Positions 1-7,827 of a stretch of DNA of 64,000 nt are shown here, in pieces. The stretch's first letter is position 1; each line of letters starts with the position of its first letter. Source of the DNA: Streptomyces sp. TS71-3 (lineage in GTDB: Bacteria; Actinomycetota; Actinomycetes; Streptomycetales; Streptomycetaceae); assembly GCF_018327685.1 (NCBI RefSeq), contig NZ_BNEL01000001.1, positions 5,875,904 to 5,939,903 on the forward strand, given 5' to 3'. A program made the translations under genes and the position numbers. The notes below the pieces were generated by a model. That model was not told the origin of the DNA. It did no database searches and saw nothing but the letters and a program-made list of their open reading frames with translations.

Positions 1-612
1 TCCGGTGTGCAGCAGCCAGGGAACCATCAGGTGGTCCACCTCGTGACCGTCGAACTCGCGCCGGCACCAGGACCGTCCACTGGTGACGAGGTCGCGCACG
101 CAGCGTTCCGTCCCCGCCAGGCCGAGCGCGCGGACCAGGGCGGCGGCCGGGCGCAGCGCCCTGGCCGAGCGCAGCTCGGTGGACATCAGCGCCCCGATGA
201 GAGGTGCGTGCCGCTGCATGTCGCGGAGCATCCGCAGGTAGCGATCCCGGTCCGCGGCGTGTGCGAAGCCCTTGGCGGTGGCCTCGGGGTCGCGGTCCGC
301 GACGACCGCCCGGCCGTCGTCGGCGACGCTGGCGGTCAGCGGGCCGTCGGTGTTCCGGTAGGTCAGCCCGTGCCAGCGCAGCGCGTCGCCGAGCGCGGCG
401 TACGCCGGACCGGACGTGAAGAGCGGGTGCCACGACGCGAACGTGTCATGGACGTAGCCCGGAAGGGTGCGCTCCGCGGAGGCGATGAAGCCGCCCAGCC
501 GCTCACCCCGTTCGAACAGGCGGACCGTCCACCCCGCGCCCGCCAGCTCGGCGGCGGCCACCAAGCCGTTGATTCCCCCGCCGATCACCACTGCGTCGGT
601 GACGTCCGCCAT
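1..612 (-). CDS. FAD-dependent oxidoreductase, partial (phytoene-desaturase-like)
   Basis: The gene runs leftward and leaves the window, so only about 204 N-terminal codons are visible. The ATG at 612 is preceded by a GGGAG ribosome binding site. The protein opens with a dinucleotide-binding fold: AVVIGGGINGLVAAAELA at about residues 7-24, followed by an acidic strand end (FERGERLGG) typical of proteins that bind FAD through the ADP-ribose. The remaining visible part resembles the NAD(P)/FAD-dependent oxidoreductases related to phytoene desaturases. The substrate cannot be told without the C-terminal half. It seems to be a stand-alone gene, because the next gene on the same strand starts over 400 bases away. 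Confidence 0.8.
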   Translation of the reverse strand, partial: MADVTDAVVIGGGINGLVAAAELAGAGWTVRLFERGERLGGFIASAERTLPGYVHDTFASWHPLFTSGPAYAALGDALRWHGLTYRNTDGPLTASVADDGRAVVADRDPEATAKGFAHAADRDRYLRMLRDMQRHAPLIGALMSTELRSARALRPAAALVRALGLAGTERCVRDLVTSGRSWCRREFDGHEVDHLMVPWLLHTG

Positions 613-906
613 CGCCGGCTCCCTGCGGTCGTGTCAGGCGGCGACGGCTCGCTGCCGGCACCTGCCACCCGCGCGCCGCGGCGCAGCGGCGCGCCGTTTC
701 GCACCAGTCTGCCGCAGCGGCCGCCATCGCGCCCGGAGCCGTGGTCCGGGGGAGTGTCCTCCGGCCGGCTTGCCCCCCGTCGGGCCCGCGTGCGCCTGAC
801 CGCCCCGGGGGAACCCGATCCCCAGGGCGGTCAGACGGTCCGCGCGGGCCGCTGCGCGGACGCACGGAGAACACGGCGGCGTTCCGGCGGCCCCGGTAGG
901 CATCCA

Positions 907-948
907 GCCGAAGCCGAAGCCGAAGCCGAAGCCGAAGCCGAAGCCGAA
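907..948. repeat. hexanucleotide tandem repeat, 7 x GCCGAA
   Basis: Seven perfect head-to-tail copies of GCCGAA, followed by one variant unit GCCGGA. The repeat lies in the 412-base space between the DUF2891 gene and the FAD oxidoreductase, both on the minus strand. No convincing gene covers this space. A unit length divisible by three would keep any reading frame open, but no start signal or conserved protein was seen around it. Confidence 0.95.
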
Positions 949-1024
949 GCCGGAACCTCCCGCTGCCGCGGGACGAACGCCGTGCGGTGCGAACGCCATG
1001 CGGGTGGCGCCGCGCCGGCGGAAA

Positions 1025-2077
1025 CTAGACGGTCACCGGCCCCGCCTCCGCGACGGACTCCAGCGCGAGCGTCGCGAACGTCGCCAGCCAGTGGTCGCTG
1101 GCCCACGTGCCGGTCGCCACGTGCGGCAGGGAGGCGGTCAGCTGCCGTACGGCCGCGGTGGACAGCACGGGCACGCGCGGGTCGTCGGCCGGCAGGGCGC
1201 GCCCGATGGCACCGAGCGCCGCCGCGCGGCTGAGCCCGAGCCCCAGCAGGTGCCCGATCTGCGGGTCGTCCGGGTCGGAGACCTCGGGCGGGGTCAGCAG
1301 CGAGGCGGGCTGCGCCTGGGCCAGGCCCGGCAGGAAGCCGGTCAGCCACTGCGCGAACTCCCCGTCCGGCAGGACCCGGCGCACCGCGTCCGCCTCGGTG
1401 AGCGCGGGGGAGACGAAGTCCTGCCCCGACGGCTCCCAGCCGGCCGGGTAGTCGCGGTCGGCGAGGAACCACCGGCGCACGGCGTCCGTCGCGGCCTCGG
1501 TGGCGGTGTCCGAGTCGAGCAGCAGACCCAGCGCGAACGCGCTGTTGGTGTGCACGCCGTGCCGGACCGGATAGGTGGCCTTCGCGAGCCAGGCCTCCAC
1601 GAGTTCCCGGACGGCGTCGCGGGCGGGTCGCGTCGCCTCGGCCCACGCGTCCGCACCTTCGACTCCGTCCGCGCTCGCGTCCCCGCACTCGGCCGCCAGC
1701 CGGGCGAGCCAGGCCCAGCCGTAAGGGCGCTCGAAGGTGGTGTTGGCGCGCAGATGGGCGGCCTCGGCGGTCAGGGCGTCGACGGTCAGATGGGCGTCGA
1801 GCACCTCGCGTACGGCAGCGGTGTCGATGTGCCCGGGCGCCCTGCGCATCAGCCGCACCAGGAGCCAGTGCATGTGCACGGCGGAGTGCCAGTCGTACGA
1901 GCCGTAGAAGGCGGGGTGCCGCGAGCGCGGCGGGGTCAGGTCGGTGGGCCCGGTCAGCAGCTGCTGCGGGGCGTACGGATAGGCGCGGGTGACGTTCGCG
2001 GCGGCGAGGCGCGCGAAAGAGTCGGCGTGGTCATCGAGAAGGGCGGGGCGGTGGGCAGGGTCTTCAGCGGGGGACAC
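1025..2077 (-). CDS. DUF2891 family protein
   Basis: A 350-residue protein starting at GTG 2077. The N-terminal part carries the features I associate with DUF2891: an ANVTRAYPY segment near residue 30, then HPAFYGSYDWHSAVHMHW near residues 55-72, rich in His and Trp, then alternating helices that suggest an alpha/alpha-barrel-like fold. No signal peptide or membrane segment is visible. The family has no established reaction. The gene is the third of a minus-strand run after DUF969 and DUF979 genes, about 125 bases downstream, so it may act on whatever that membrane pair carries. This functional link is inference from position only. Confidence 0.85.
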   Translation of the reverse strand: MSPAEDPAHRPALLDDHADSFARLAAANVTRAYPYAPQQLLTGPTDLTPPRSRHPAFYGSYDWHSAVHMHWLLVRLMRRAPGHIDTAAVREVLDAHLTVDALTAEAAHLRANTTFERPYGWAWLARLAAECGDASADGVEGADAWAEATRPARDAVRELVEAWLAKATYPVRHGVHTNSAFALGLLLDSDTATEAATDAVRRWFLADRDYPAGWEPSGQDFVSPALTEADAVRRVLPDGEFAQWLTGFLPGLAQAQPASLLTPPEVSDPDDPQIGHLLGLGLSRAAALGAIGRALPADDPRVPVLSTAAVRQLTASLPHVATGTWASDHWLATFATLALESVAEAGPVTV

Positions 2078-2203
2078 GGTGGTGCTCCGATCGGGGGGTT
2101 CGGCGGTGGACGCGGACGGTGGGAACGCTCTCGGGCCGAGGGCCGAGGGCCGAGGGCGGTCTCAGGGACCGGTCCGGGAGGACGGCACGGGGGCTGGCGG
2201 GCC

Positions 2204-3172
2204 TCAGAAGGCGAAGACGGACATGATGGCGATGCTGCAGGCGAGCATCGCCACCGCCGTGGGAGCCTGGGCCTTGATCGGCCCGTAGGTGTCCTTCAAC
2301 TCCAGCAGCGCGGCGGGAACGAGGTTGAAGTTGGCCGCCATCGGCGTCAGCAGGGTGCCGCAGAAGCCGGCCAGCATGCCGACGGCGAGCACCACGGCGG
2401 GGTTGGCGTGCGCCTGCTCGATGAGGACGGGCCAGCCGACCGCCGCGGTCATCACCGGGAAGGCGGCGAACGCGTTGCCCATGATCACGGTGAACAGTGC
2501 CATGCCGATGCAGTAGACGGCTACCGCGGTGTACTTCTGGCCGTCCGGGAGCAGGTGCGTGGTGATCTTGCCGATCTGGTCGCCGACCCCGGCGGTGGCG
2601 AAGATGGCGCCCAGGATCGCGAGCATCTGCGGCAGCACGAGTGCCCAGCCCATCGACTCCAGCATCGAACGGCCCGCGTGCAGCGGCACCGACACCCGCC
2701 GCTCGCGCAGCAGGATCATGCCGACGACGAGGGCGACGAGGGAGCCGATGCCGAGGCCGAGGAGGGTTTCGGAGTCCTTCTCCAGCAGGGGCATGCCGTT
2801 GATGTGCCAGCGCTTGACCAGTACCGAGCAGAGCACGGCCACCACGGGTATGCAGAGCGCGGGAATGAACAGCTTGTTGCCGTACCGGGCGGCGGACGCC
2901 TCCCGCTGCTCCGGCGCTGTGCCCTCGGCGGTGCCGCGTCCCGTCAGGCCGAATCCCGCGAGGGCCGCGATGACCAACACGGCGACTCCGAGCGGCTGGG
3001 CCGGAGCCTGCTTGTTCACCACCCACGTGCTGTAGACGAAGCAGATCCCGAGCAGCCCCCAGAAGGCCCCGGTGCCGTAGCGCTTGGGGTTGGTGGTGTC
3101 GCGGAACATCTGAAGGGCCATCACGATGAAGACGGCCCCGACGAGCCAGTAGAACCACTCTGCCTTGATCAT
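2204..3172 (-). CDS. DUF979 family membrane protein
   Basis: A 322-residue, strongly hydrophobic protein with around ten predicted membrane segments. The first hydrophobic stretch begins at about residue 6 and is followed by FRDTTNPKRYGTGAFWG, characteristic of DUF979. DUF969 and DUF979 proteins occur as a pair and are annotated in some pipelines as subunits of a 5-oxoproline transporter; I treat that as a family-level hint, not proof. Its ATG overlaps the stop codon of the upstream DUF969 gene (ATGA overlap at 3169-3172), which points to translational coupling and to a two-subunit membrane complex. Confidence 0.88.
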   Translation of the reverse strand: MIKAEWFYWLVGAVFIVMALQMFRDTTNPKRYGTGAFWGLLGICFVYSTWVVNKQAPAQPLGVAVLVIAALAGFGLTGRGTAEGTAPEQREASAARYGNKLFIPALCIPVVAVLCSVLVKRWHINGMPLLEKDSETLLGLGIGSLVALVVGMILLRERRVSVPLHAGRSMLESMGWALVLPQMLAILGAIFATAGVGDQIGKITTHLLPDGQKYTAVAVYCIGMALFTVIMGNAFAAFPVMTAAVGWPVLIEQAHANPAVVLAVGMLAGFCGTLLTPMAANFNLVPAALLELKDTYGPIKAQAPTAVAMLACSIAIMSVFAF

Positions 3173-3915
3173 GCGCCGGCCTCCTCGGACGTGCCCGCGC
3201 CGGTGGTGGTGCCGGTGGTGGTATCGGTGGTCGTGCCGGTGGTGAGGGGCTTCAGCTCACGCGCGAGCCGCCGGTCCTGGTGGAGCAGCCGGCCGCCGTG
3301 GATGATCAGCGCGCAGACGGCGCTCGGGATGGCCCACAGGGCGAGTTTCAACGGTTCCAGGTGCGTGTGGTACGTCGCGTTCGCGAACCCGGTGATCAGC
3401 AGGATGGAGCCCACCGCGAGGAAGATGTCCTCGCCGAAGAAGGCGCCGACGTTGTCCGCGCTCGCCGCCATCGACCTGACCCGTTCGCGCACCTTGTCGG
3501 GCAACTTGCCGTAGCGGCGCTCCGCGGCGCCCTCCGCCATGGGCGCGATCAGCGGGCGCACCGTCTGCGCGGGACCGCCGATGCTCATCAGCCCGAACGC
3601 GGCGGTGACCTGCCGCAGCAGCAGGTAGAGCGCGAGCAGCCGGCCGGTGGTGAGGCGGGCGAGCCTGGTGATCAGAATCCTGCCCTGCTCGCGCAGGCCG
3701 TAGCGTTCCAGGAGGCCGATCACCGGCAGGGTGATGACGAAGACGGTCACCGACCGGCTGGTGGCGAAACTGGACCCGAACGTGGTCAGGATCTCGTTCG
3801 GGGACTGTCCGTCGATGCCCGCCGTCACGATGCCTGAGATCGCGACGACGAGCAGGGGATTGCGTTTGGTGGCGAACCCGAGGACGACCACGAGTACGCC
3901 GAGGAGGACGAGCAT
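3169..3915 (-). CDS. DUF969 family membrane protein
   Basis: A 248-residue membrane protein that begins MLVLLGVLVVVLGFATKRNP. I chose the ATG at 3915 because an AAAGGGG-type ribosome binding site lies just upstream and the hydrophobic first segment begins there; a longer in-frame start at 3957 adds only polar residues. The protein has several membrane segments and a Thr-rich C-terminal tail made by short GGT/ACC repeats in the DNA (around 3195-3245). It is the promoter-proximal partner of the DUF979 gene, with a four-base overlap. A palindrome about 80 bases upstream may be its operator. Confidence 0.87.
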   Translation of the reverse strand: MLVLLGVLVVVLGFATKRNPLLVVAISGIVTAGIDGQSPNEILTTFGSSFATSRSVTVFVITLPVIGLLERYGLREQGRILITRLARLTTGRLLALYLLLRQVTAAFGLMSIGGPAQTVRPLIAPMAEGAAERRYGKLPDKVRERVRSMAASADNVGAFFGEDIFLAVGSILLITGFANATYHTHLEPLKLALWAIPSAVCALIIHGGRLLHQDRRLARELKPLTTGTTTDTTTGTTTGAGTSEEAGA

Positions 3916-3992
3916 CCGAGCCCCTTTGGACGGTTGTGCTTGTTCTCCGCCCCGCAAGAGTGCGAGGCGGCTCGCCCCGGGAGATTAGGATG

Positions 3993-4003
3993 TTGTTCAA
4001 CAA
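3993..4003. promoter_or_regulatory. FadR-type GntR operator candidate (TTGTTCAACAA)
   Basis: An 11-base palindrome that fits TNGTNNNACNA, the consensus known for the FadR subfamily of GntR regulators. It lies 78 bases upstream of the DUF969 start in an AT-richer stretch, a reasonable place for an operator of the DUF969-DUF979-DUF2891 operon. No FadR-type gene is present nearby, so the regulator would have to be encoded elsewhere. Confidence 0.45.
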
Positions 4004-4116
4004 TCCATCAATATGCTGGTTGTTTCTTTCTCACGTCGGCTCTTGGCATTTCACCCGATAAGGGACACCAACGGCGCCCGGCGCCGATCGCCGGGCCCGC
4101 ATCGGCCGCGGGGGCC

Positions 4117-4162
4117 GCTCCGGGATCGGTGACGTGACCGGTCACGTCACCGATCCCGGAGC
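4117..4162. repeat. perfect 46-base palindrome without loop
   Basis: Two 23-base arms are exact reverse complements with no spacer; the centre is GTGACCGGTCAC and the outer part is GCTCCGGGATCGGTGACG. It sits between the divergent DUF969 and methyltransferase genes, about 100 bases before the methyltransferase start. It is not followed by a T-run and lies between divergent genes, so a simple terminator role is unlikely. Confidence 0.9.
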
Positions 4163-4261
4163 CCGGCTCGGCTCGGTGGTGTCCGGCTCGGATCAGCCGC
4201 GATATCCACTGGTGGACCCGTCCCGGGCCTGCCCACCTTCCCCTCCGGAGAAAGGGGCCGG

Positions 4262-5041
4262 ATGAACCGGAACATACGCACAACGGATGATGTGTTGCGA
4301 CTCCTGGATGATCTCTTCGCACCGGAGGCGGACCGCTGGACGGCCGACGCGGGCGACTGGTGGGACGCCTTCTATGCGGACCGCTCCAGGCCGGTGCCGT
4401 TCTTCGTGGCGAAGCCCGACGAAAGTCTGGTCTCGTACCTGGACCGCGGACTGCTCGCGCCGGGCCGCGCACTGGACCTGGGGTGCGGCCCCGGGCGGAA
4501 CGCCCTCCACCTCGCCTCGCGCGGGTTCGACGTCGACGCCGTCGACCTCTCACCGGCTGCCATCGCCTGGGCCGAGGACCGCGCCCGTGAGGTCGGGGCC
4601 GATGTCCGCTTCCACCGCGGCGACGCTTTCGCCCTCACAGCGACCGAACTCGGCGGCCTGTACGACGTGATCTACGACTCCGGCTGCTTCCACCACCTGC
4701 CACCGCACCGCCGCATCAGCTATCTCGCGCTGCTCGACCGCGCCCTGGCCCCCGGCGGCCATTTCGCGCTCTCCTGCTTCGCTGCGGGCCGCATGGGTTC
4801 CGAGCTGTCCGACGCGGAGTTCTACCGCCAGTCCGGCCTCCACGGCGGCCTCGCCTACACGCTGGAGTCCCTGCGCTGGATCTTCTCCGACCTGACGGAG
4901 ATCGAGGCACGCCTCATGCGCGACGAGCCTCCCGAGTCACCCTCCTTCGGAGAGCCGTTCCTGTGGACGGTCCTGTTCCGCCGGCCGGAGCCGCATGCTG
5001 AAGCGGCGGCAGACATGAACGCGGGCGAACTCCCGGCGTAG
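4262..5041 (+). CDS. class I SAM-dependent methyltransferase
   Basis: A 259-residue protein. SAM-binding motif I, LDLGCGPGRN, is at residues 71-80, followed by an acidic motif II (VDAVDLSP). The later YDVIYDSGCFHHLP segment matches motif IV of the Rossmann-fold methyltransferases. It starts at an ATG preceded by GGAG. The acceptor is unknown; the overall pattern resembles small-molecule and thiol or arsenical methyltransferases of the UbiE/thiopurine type, but I cannot choose. The C-terminal 30 codons overlap an opposing acetyltransferase remnant, so the true end of the ancestral gene may have been a little different. Confidence 0.85.
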   Translation: MNRNIRTTDDVLRLLDDLFAPEADRWTADAGDWWDAFYADRSRPVPFFVAKPDESLVSYLDRGLLAPGRALDLGCGPGRNALHLASRGFDVDAVDLSPAAIAWAEDRAREVGADVRFHRGDAFALTATELGGLYDVIYDSGCFHHLPPHRRISYLALLDRALAPGGHFALSCFAAGRMGSELSDAEFYRQSGLHGGLAYTLESLRWIFSDLTEIEARLMRDEPPESPSFGEPFLWTVLFRRPEPHAEAAADMNAGELPA

Positions 5042-5365
5042 CCGTTGCTCGTCCTTGATCTCGGCATGCAGGAACGCTGCGACGGGCCGCAACCCGGGCC
5101 GGCGGCTGCCGATCGCGCGATCGGGCTCCTCGGGGTCGGTGTAGCGGTTCGCGTAGGCATGGAGGTAGTGATCGCTCTCCCCGAACCCCATGGCCCGGTA
5201 CCACCTCAGCGTGTCCGGCCGGTCCCTTGTCCAGGCGTCCAGGGTCGTGACGGTGCTGGGTCGCAGACGCGCTCGGGCCGCGGTGAGCAGTGCGCGGCCG
5301 ATGCCTCGGCGCTGGTGGTCCGACTGCTCGCTGCGTGTGCGTTGCGCGAGGTGGCGTGGCTGGTG
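4937..5365 (-). pseudogene. GNAT N-acetyltransferase, 5'-truncated remnant
   Basis: The minus strand reads an acetyl-CoA-binding motif A, HQRRGIGRALLTAARARL, then a region ending RWYRAMGFGESDHYLHAYAN, as in the C-terminal half of GNAT proteins. The frame remains open leftward to a stop at 4937. No start codon with a ribosome binding site precedes motif A; the N-terminal half is missing and the space is taken by the leader of the next plus-strand gene. Its 3' end overlaps the methyltransferase gene. I read it as a decayed acetyltransferase. Confidence 0.6.
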
Positions 5366-5471
5366 GGCTGATGGGGTGCCGTCGGGGGCGGTGTGGGAAG
5401 GTGTGGGAAGGTGTGGGACCGGGGGAGGGGGACAACCGAAGAGAAACCGTTCTATCCGTGGAGGGTGTGTC

Positions 5472-5891
5472 GTGTCGCTTCCGCCGTTGCCCGAGGCTCA
5501 GATCGCCATGCTGAAGAAGCCGAACCCTGCTGTCATAGGGACAGTTCGCGCGGACGGTCAGCCCGTATCTGCTGCTACGTGGTACTTGTGGGTAGACGGC
5601 CGGATTCTGGTGAACATGGATGAGGGCCGCAAGCGGCTCGTCCACATGCGGAACGACCCGCGCGTGACGTTGACCGTGCTGAACGGGCAGGACTGGTACT
5701 CCCACGTCACCATCATCGGACACGTCGCGGAGTTCCTCGCGGACAGCGATCTGTCCGACATCGACAGCCTCTCCACGCACTACACCGGCAAGCAGTACCC
5801 GCAGCGGGACCGTGGCCGGATCAGCGCGTGGATCGAGGTGGACCGCTGGTCTGGTTGGGGCGAGCTCAAGGACAGCGCTCAGCCGGGCTGA
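5472..5891 (+). CDS. pyridoxamine 5'-phosphate oxidase-like / F420-type split-barrel protein
   Basis: A 139-residue protein beginning at GTG 5472, chosen because GGAGGG lies just upstream at about 5459-5465. The sequence has the split beta-barrel pattern of the PNPOx-like family: PAVIGTVRADGQPVSAATWY, then VDGRILVNMDEGRKRLVHMRNDPRVTL, then a WYSHVTIIGHVAEF strand. Small actinomycete members often bind FMN or coenzyme F420 and reduce or oxidise diverse substrates. The upstream region contains two GTGTGGGAAG direct repeats around 5391-5413. Exact cofactor and substrate cannot be read from sequence. Confidence 0.85.
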   Translation: MSLPPLPEAQIAMLKKPNPAVIGTVRADGQPVSAATWYLWVDGRILVNMDEGRKRLVHMRNDPRVTLTVLNGQDWYSHVTIIGHVAEFLADSDLSDIDSLSTHYTGKQYPQRDRGRISAWIEVDRWSGWGELKDSAQPG

Positions 5892-6024
5892 TCGGCCGCC
5901 CGTCTGACCGGCCTGCCCGTCTGATCGGTCTTCCGGGGTGCCGCGCCGGCAGGACGACCTGCTTGACTCGGACCCCCGATCCGACGTCGGACTCACCAGG
6001 CCCGGCGACACCAGGGCGGACGCA

Positions 6025-6681
6025 TCAACCGAGGACGAACGGCAACTTGGCGCCCAACTCCCCGAGTCCCGCCCTCTCCGCGTCCGTCGGTGCCCGGCGC
6101 CCCGTGCCGACCAGAAGGGCGTCCGTGTCGGTGAACGACGCGGGGAACTCTGCCCCCGCGATCTCCTCCAGCATCGCGCGCGAACGGGCCAGCCCTTCCC
6201 CGGGAGGTTCCGTCGCCTCCGGGAGGTGGGCCACCAGATCGAGGTGGTGCAGCGTCCACTCCAGGACGTACGCACTGAGGTAGTCGCCCGCGGTGAGCAC
6301 CTCATCGCGGGTGCCCACCCGGCGGCGGGGATCCGCGAGTTCGGCCGCGCGTCCTGCGGCGGAGCCGACGTCGTCGAGGTGGAACTTCAGCAGCCGCGGG
6401 TCCTCGTACGCCGCGGCCAGCCGGACGATCAGAGCGTCCAGCGGGTCCTCACCGCTCGGCGGCCGGTTCGTGACCTGCCAGTACGTCAGGGCGTTGACCG
6501 TCGGTTCCGTCCCGGCAGGGGTGACGAGCGTGATCAGGACGTCCTGCGCGTCGATGACCAGGTGGCACACGAGATCCCGCACGAGCCACCCCGCGCAGCC
6601 GGACGGCCGCTCGAAGTCCTCGTCGGGGAGGTCGGCCACCGCGGTGCGCAACGCCGTCCAGCAGCGCGAGAAGAGATCCAC
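6025..6681 (-). CDS. maleylpyruvate isomerase-like (DinB/MDMPI) family protein
   Basis: A 218-residue protein starting at GTG 6681. The N-terminal part, LFSRCWTALRTAVADLPDEDFERPSGCAGWLVRDLVCHLVIDAQD, is the four-helix bundle start typical of mycothiol-dependent maleylpyruvate isomerase N-terminal domains; the conserved His in VCHLV is one metal ligand, and LEWTLHHLDL near residue 155 supplies the second His pair. Such proteins in actinomycetes use mycothiol as a cofactor in isomerisation or detoxification. The gene is isolated on the minus strand, convergent with the PNPOx-like gene. Confidence 0.8.
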   Translation of the reverse strand: MDLFSRCWTALRTAVADLPDEDFERPSGCAGWLVRDLVCHLVIDAQDVLITLVTPAGTEPTVNALTYWQVTNRPPSGEDPLDALIVRLAAAYEDPRLLKFHLDDVGSAAGRAAELADPRRRVGTRDEVLTAGDYLSAYVLEWTLHHLDLVAHLPEATEPPGEGLARSRAMLEEIAGAEFPASFTDTDALLVGTGRRAPTDAERAGLGELGAKLPFVLG

Positions 6682-6744
6682 CCCGGCAAGCTAATGCGGT
6701 GGGCAACGGCGGACAAGCGAATTCGGCCGCCGGGGCCGCTCACC

Positions 6745-7689
6745 TCAACCACCGGCCGTCCGGCGGTGGGAACGGACCAGTATCCGCATCATCGCGGCAC
6801 CCACCACGACCGCGGCGAGACGCAGGACCACCGCGACGGCAAGGTCCTCCGGCAGTGCAGCGTCGTCAGGCTTCGCGAGCGACACGTACAGCGTGAGCGG
6901 CAACTTCCAGCCGCTCCAGGCGAACAACGAACCGGACCCCAGCCAACCCACCGCCATCGGAACCCAACGGGGCAGCCGCACGCACCCGGCACGGGTGAGC
7001 GCGAAGGCGGCCGCGGACGCGGCGAGCCCCCACAGCCCGCACACGGCGTTCAGCGCACGCCAGTGGGCGTTCCGTTCGTCCGGATGCGCGACACCGCCCG
7101 CGCCGCCGGCAGCCCAGTACAGCCACGCCAGCCCGATGACGGCACCGCCGGCCACCACCCACGCCGCGAGCCGCGAGCCCTCCGCACCCCCACCGGCCCG
7201 CTCGGCGAACGCGTCCGGCCAGCGCCGCCGCAGGTACGCCGGCAACGCCACGGCCAGGCCCAGTCCCATCCCCACGAAGCCGACCTGGATCAGCGCCGCC
7301 TCCCAGCCGGGCATGGACGGCCCGTCACCACCGCCGCCACCTTCCCCTGATCCCCCGTCCGCCGATCCCAGGAGCGAATCCAGAACGGCGTACGGCAGCA
7401 GCGGAACGAGGAGCCCTGTCGCGACCCATGCGACGAACGCCACGAGCGGCCCCGGTATCCGCATCCCCCAGGGCCGTGCCAGCGCGAGCGCCACGGTGAT
7501 GCCGATGCCGGCCATACCGACCGTCACGGTGTTGAGGGCCACCCACTCCACCAGACCGAACCCCGCCCCCACCGGCAGCAGCCCCGCGAGCGCCCCGACC
7601 ACCCACGACACCTTGATCAGCGCGTACGGCAAGAGCGCCAGCGCCGCCCCGTACGCGGCGAACCGGCCCGCCCGGTCCCATCTCTCCAC
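6745..7689 (-). CDS. polytopic membrane protein of unknown function
   Basis: A 314-residue protein (GTG start at 7689) with about eight hydrophobic segments. A Gly/Ser-rich loop (SGEGGGGGDGPSMPG, about residues 125-140) sits between two halves. I do not recognise a family. There is no signal peptide apart from the first membrane segment and no catalytic motif. It lies 63 bases downstream of nothing recognisable and 63 bases before the maleylpyruvate isomerase-like gene on the same strand, so the two could be co-transcribed. Confidence 0.7.
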   Translation of the reverse strand: MERWDRAGRFAAYGAALALLPYALIKVSWVVGALAGLLPVGAGFGLVEWVALNTVTVGMAGIGITVALALARPWGMRIPGPLVAFVAWVATGLLVPLLPYAVLDSLLGSADGGSGEGGGGGDGPSMPGWEAALIQVGFVGMGLGLAVALPAYLRRRWPDAFAERAGGGAEGSRLAAWVVAGGAVIGLAWLYWAAGGAGGVAHPDERNAHWRALNAVCGLWGLAASAAAFALTRAGCVRLPRWVPMAVGWLGSGSLFAWSGWKLPLTLYVSLAKPDDAALPEDLAVAVVLRLAAVVVGAAMMRILVRSHRRTAGG

Positions 7690-7827
7690 CAGGGTTCCCC
7701 TCCCGTCGGCAGGAACCCACTCTCACCCGCGACCGCACCACACCACGTCCTCCGCGGGACGCAACAGCCTCCGCCGCCCGGGCGAGGTGGAGTACACCCG
7801 CAGGCGCCCGGTGCGGGGCCGCCCCGC

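Noticed and set aside
998..3514. A very long plus-strand open frame of over 800 codons
   Set aside because: It is antisense to DUF2891, DUF979 and part of DUF969, has a composition dominated by Gly/Arg/Asp/His, and has no recognisable motif. High GC leaves antisense frames open.
4914..6305. A minus-strand open frame of 463 codons
   Set aside because: It overlaps several real genes in the wrong frame; only a different minus-strand frame there shows GNAT motifs.
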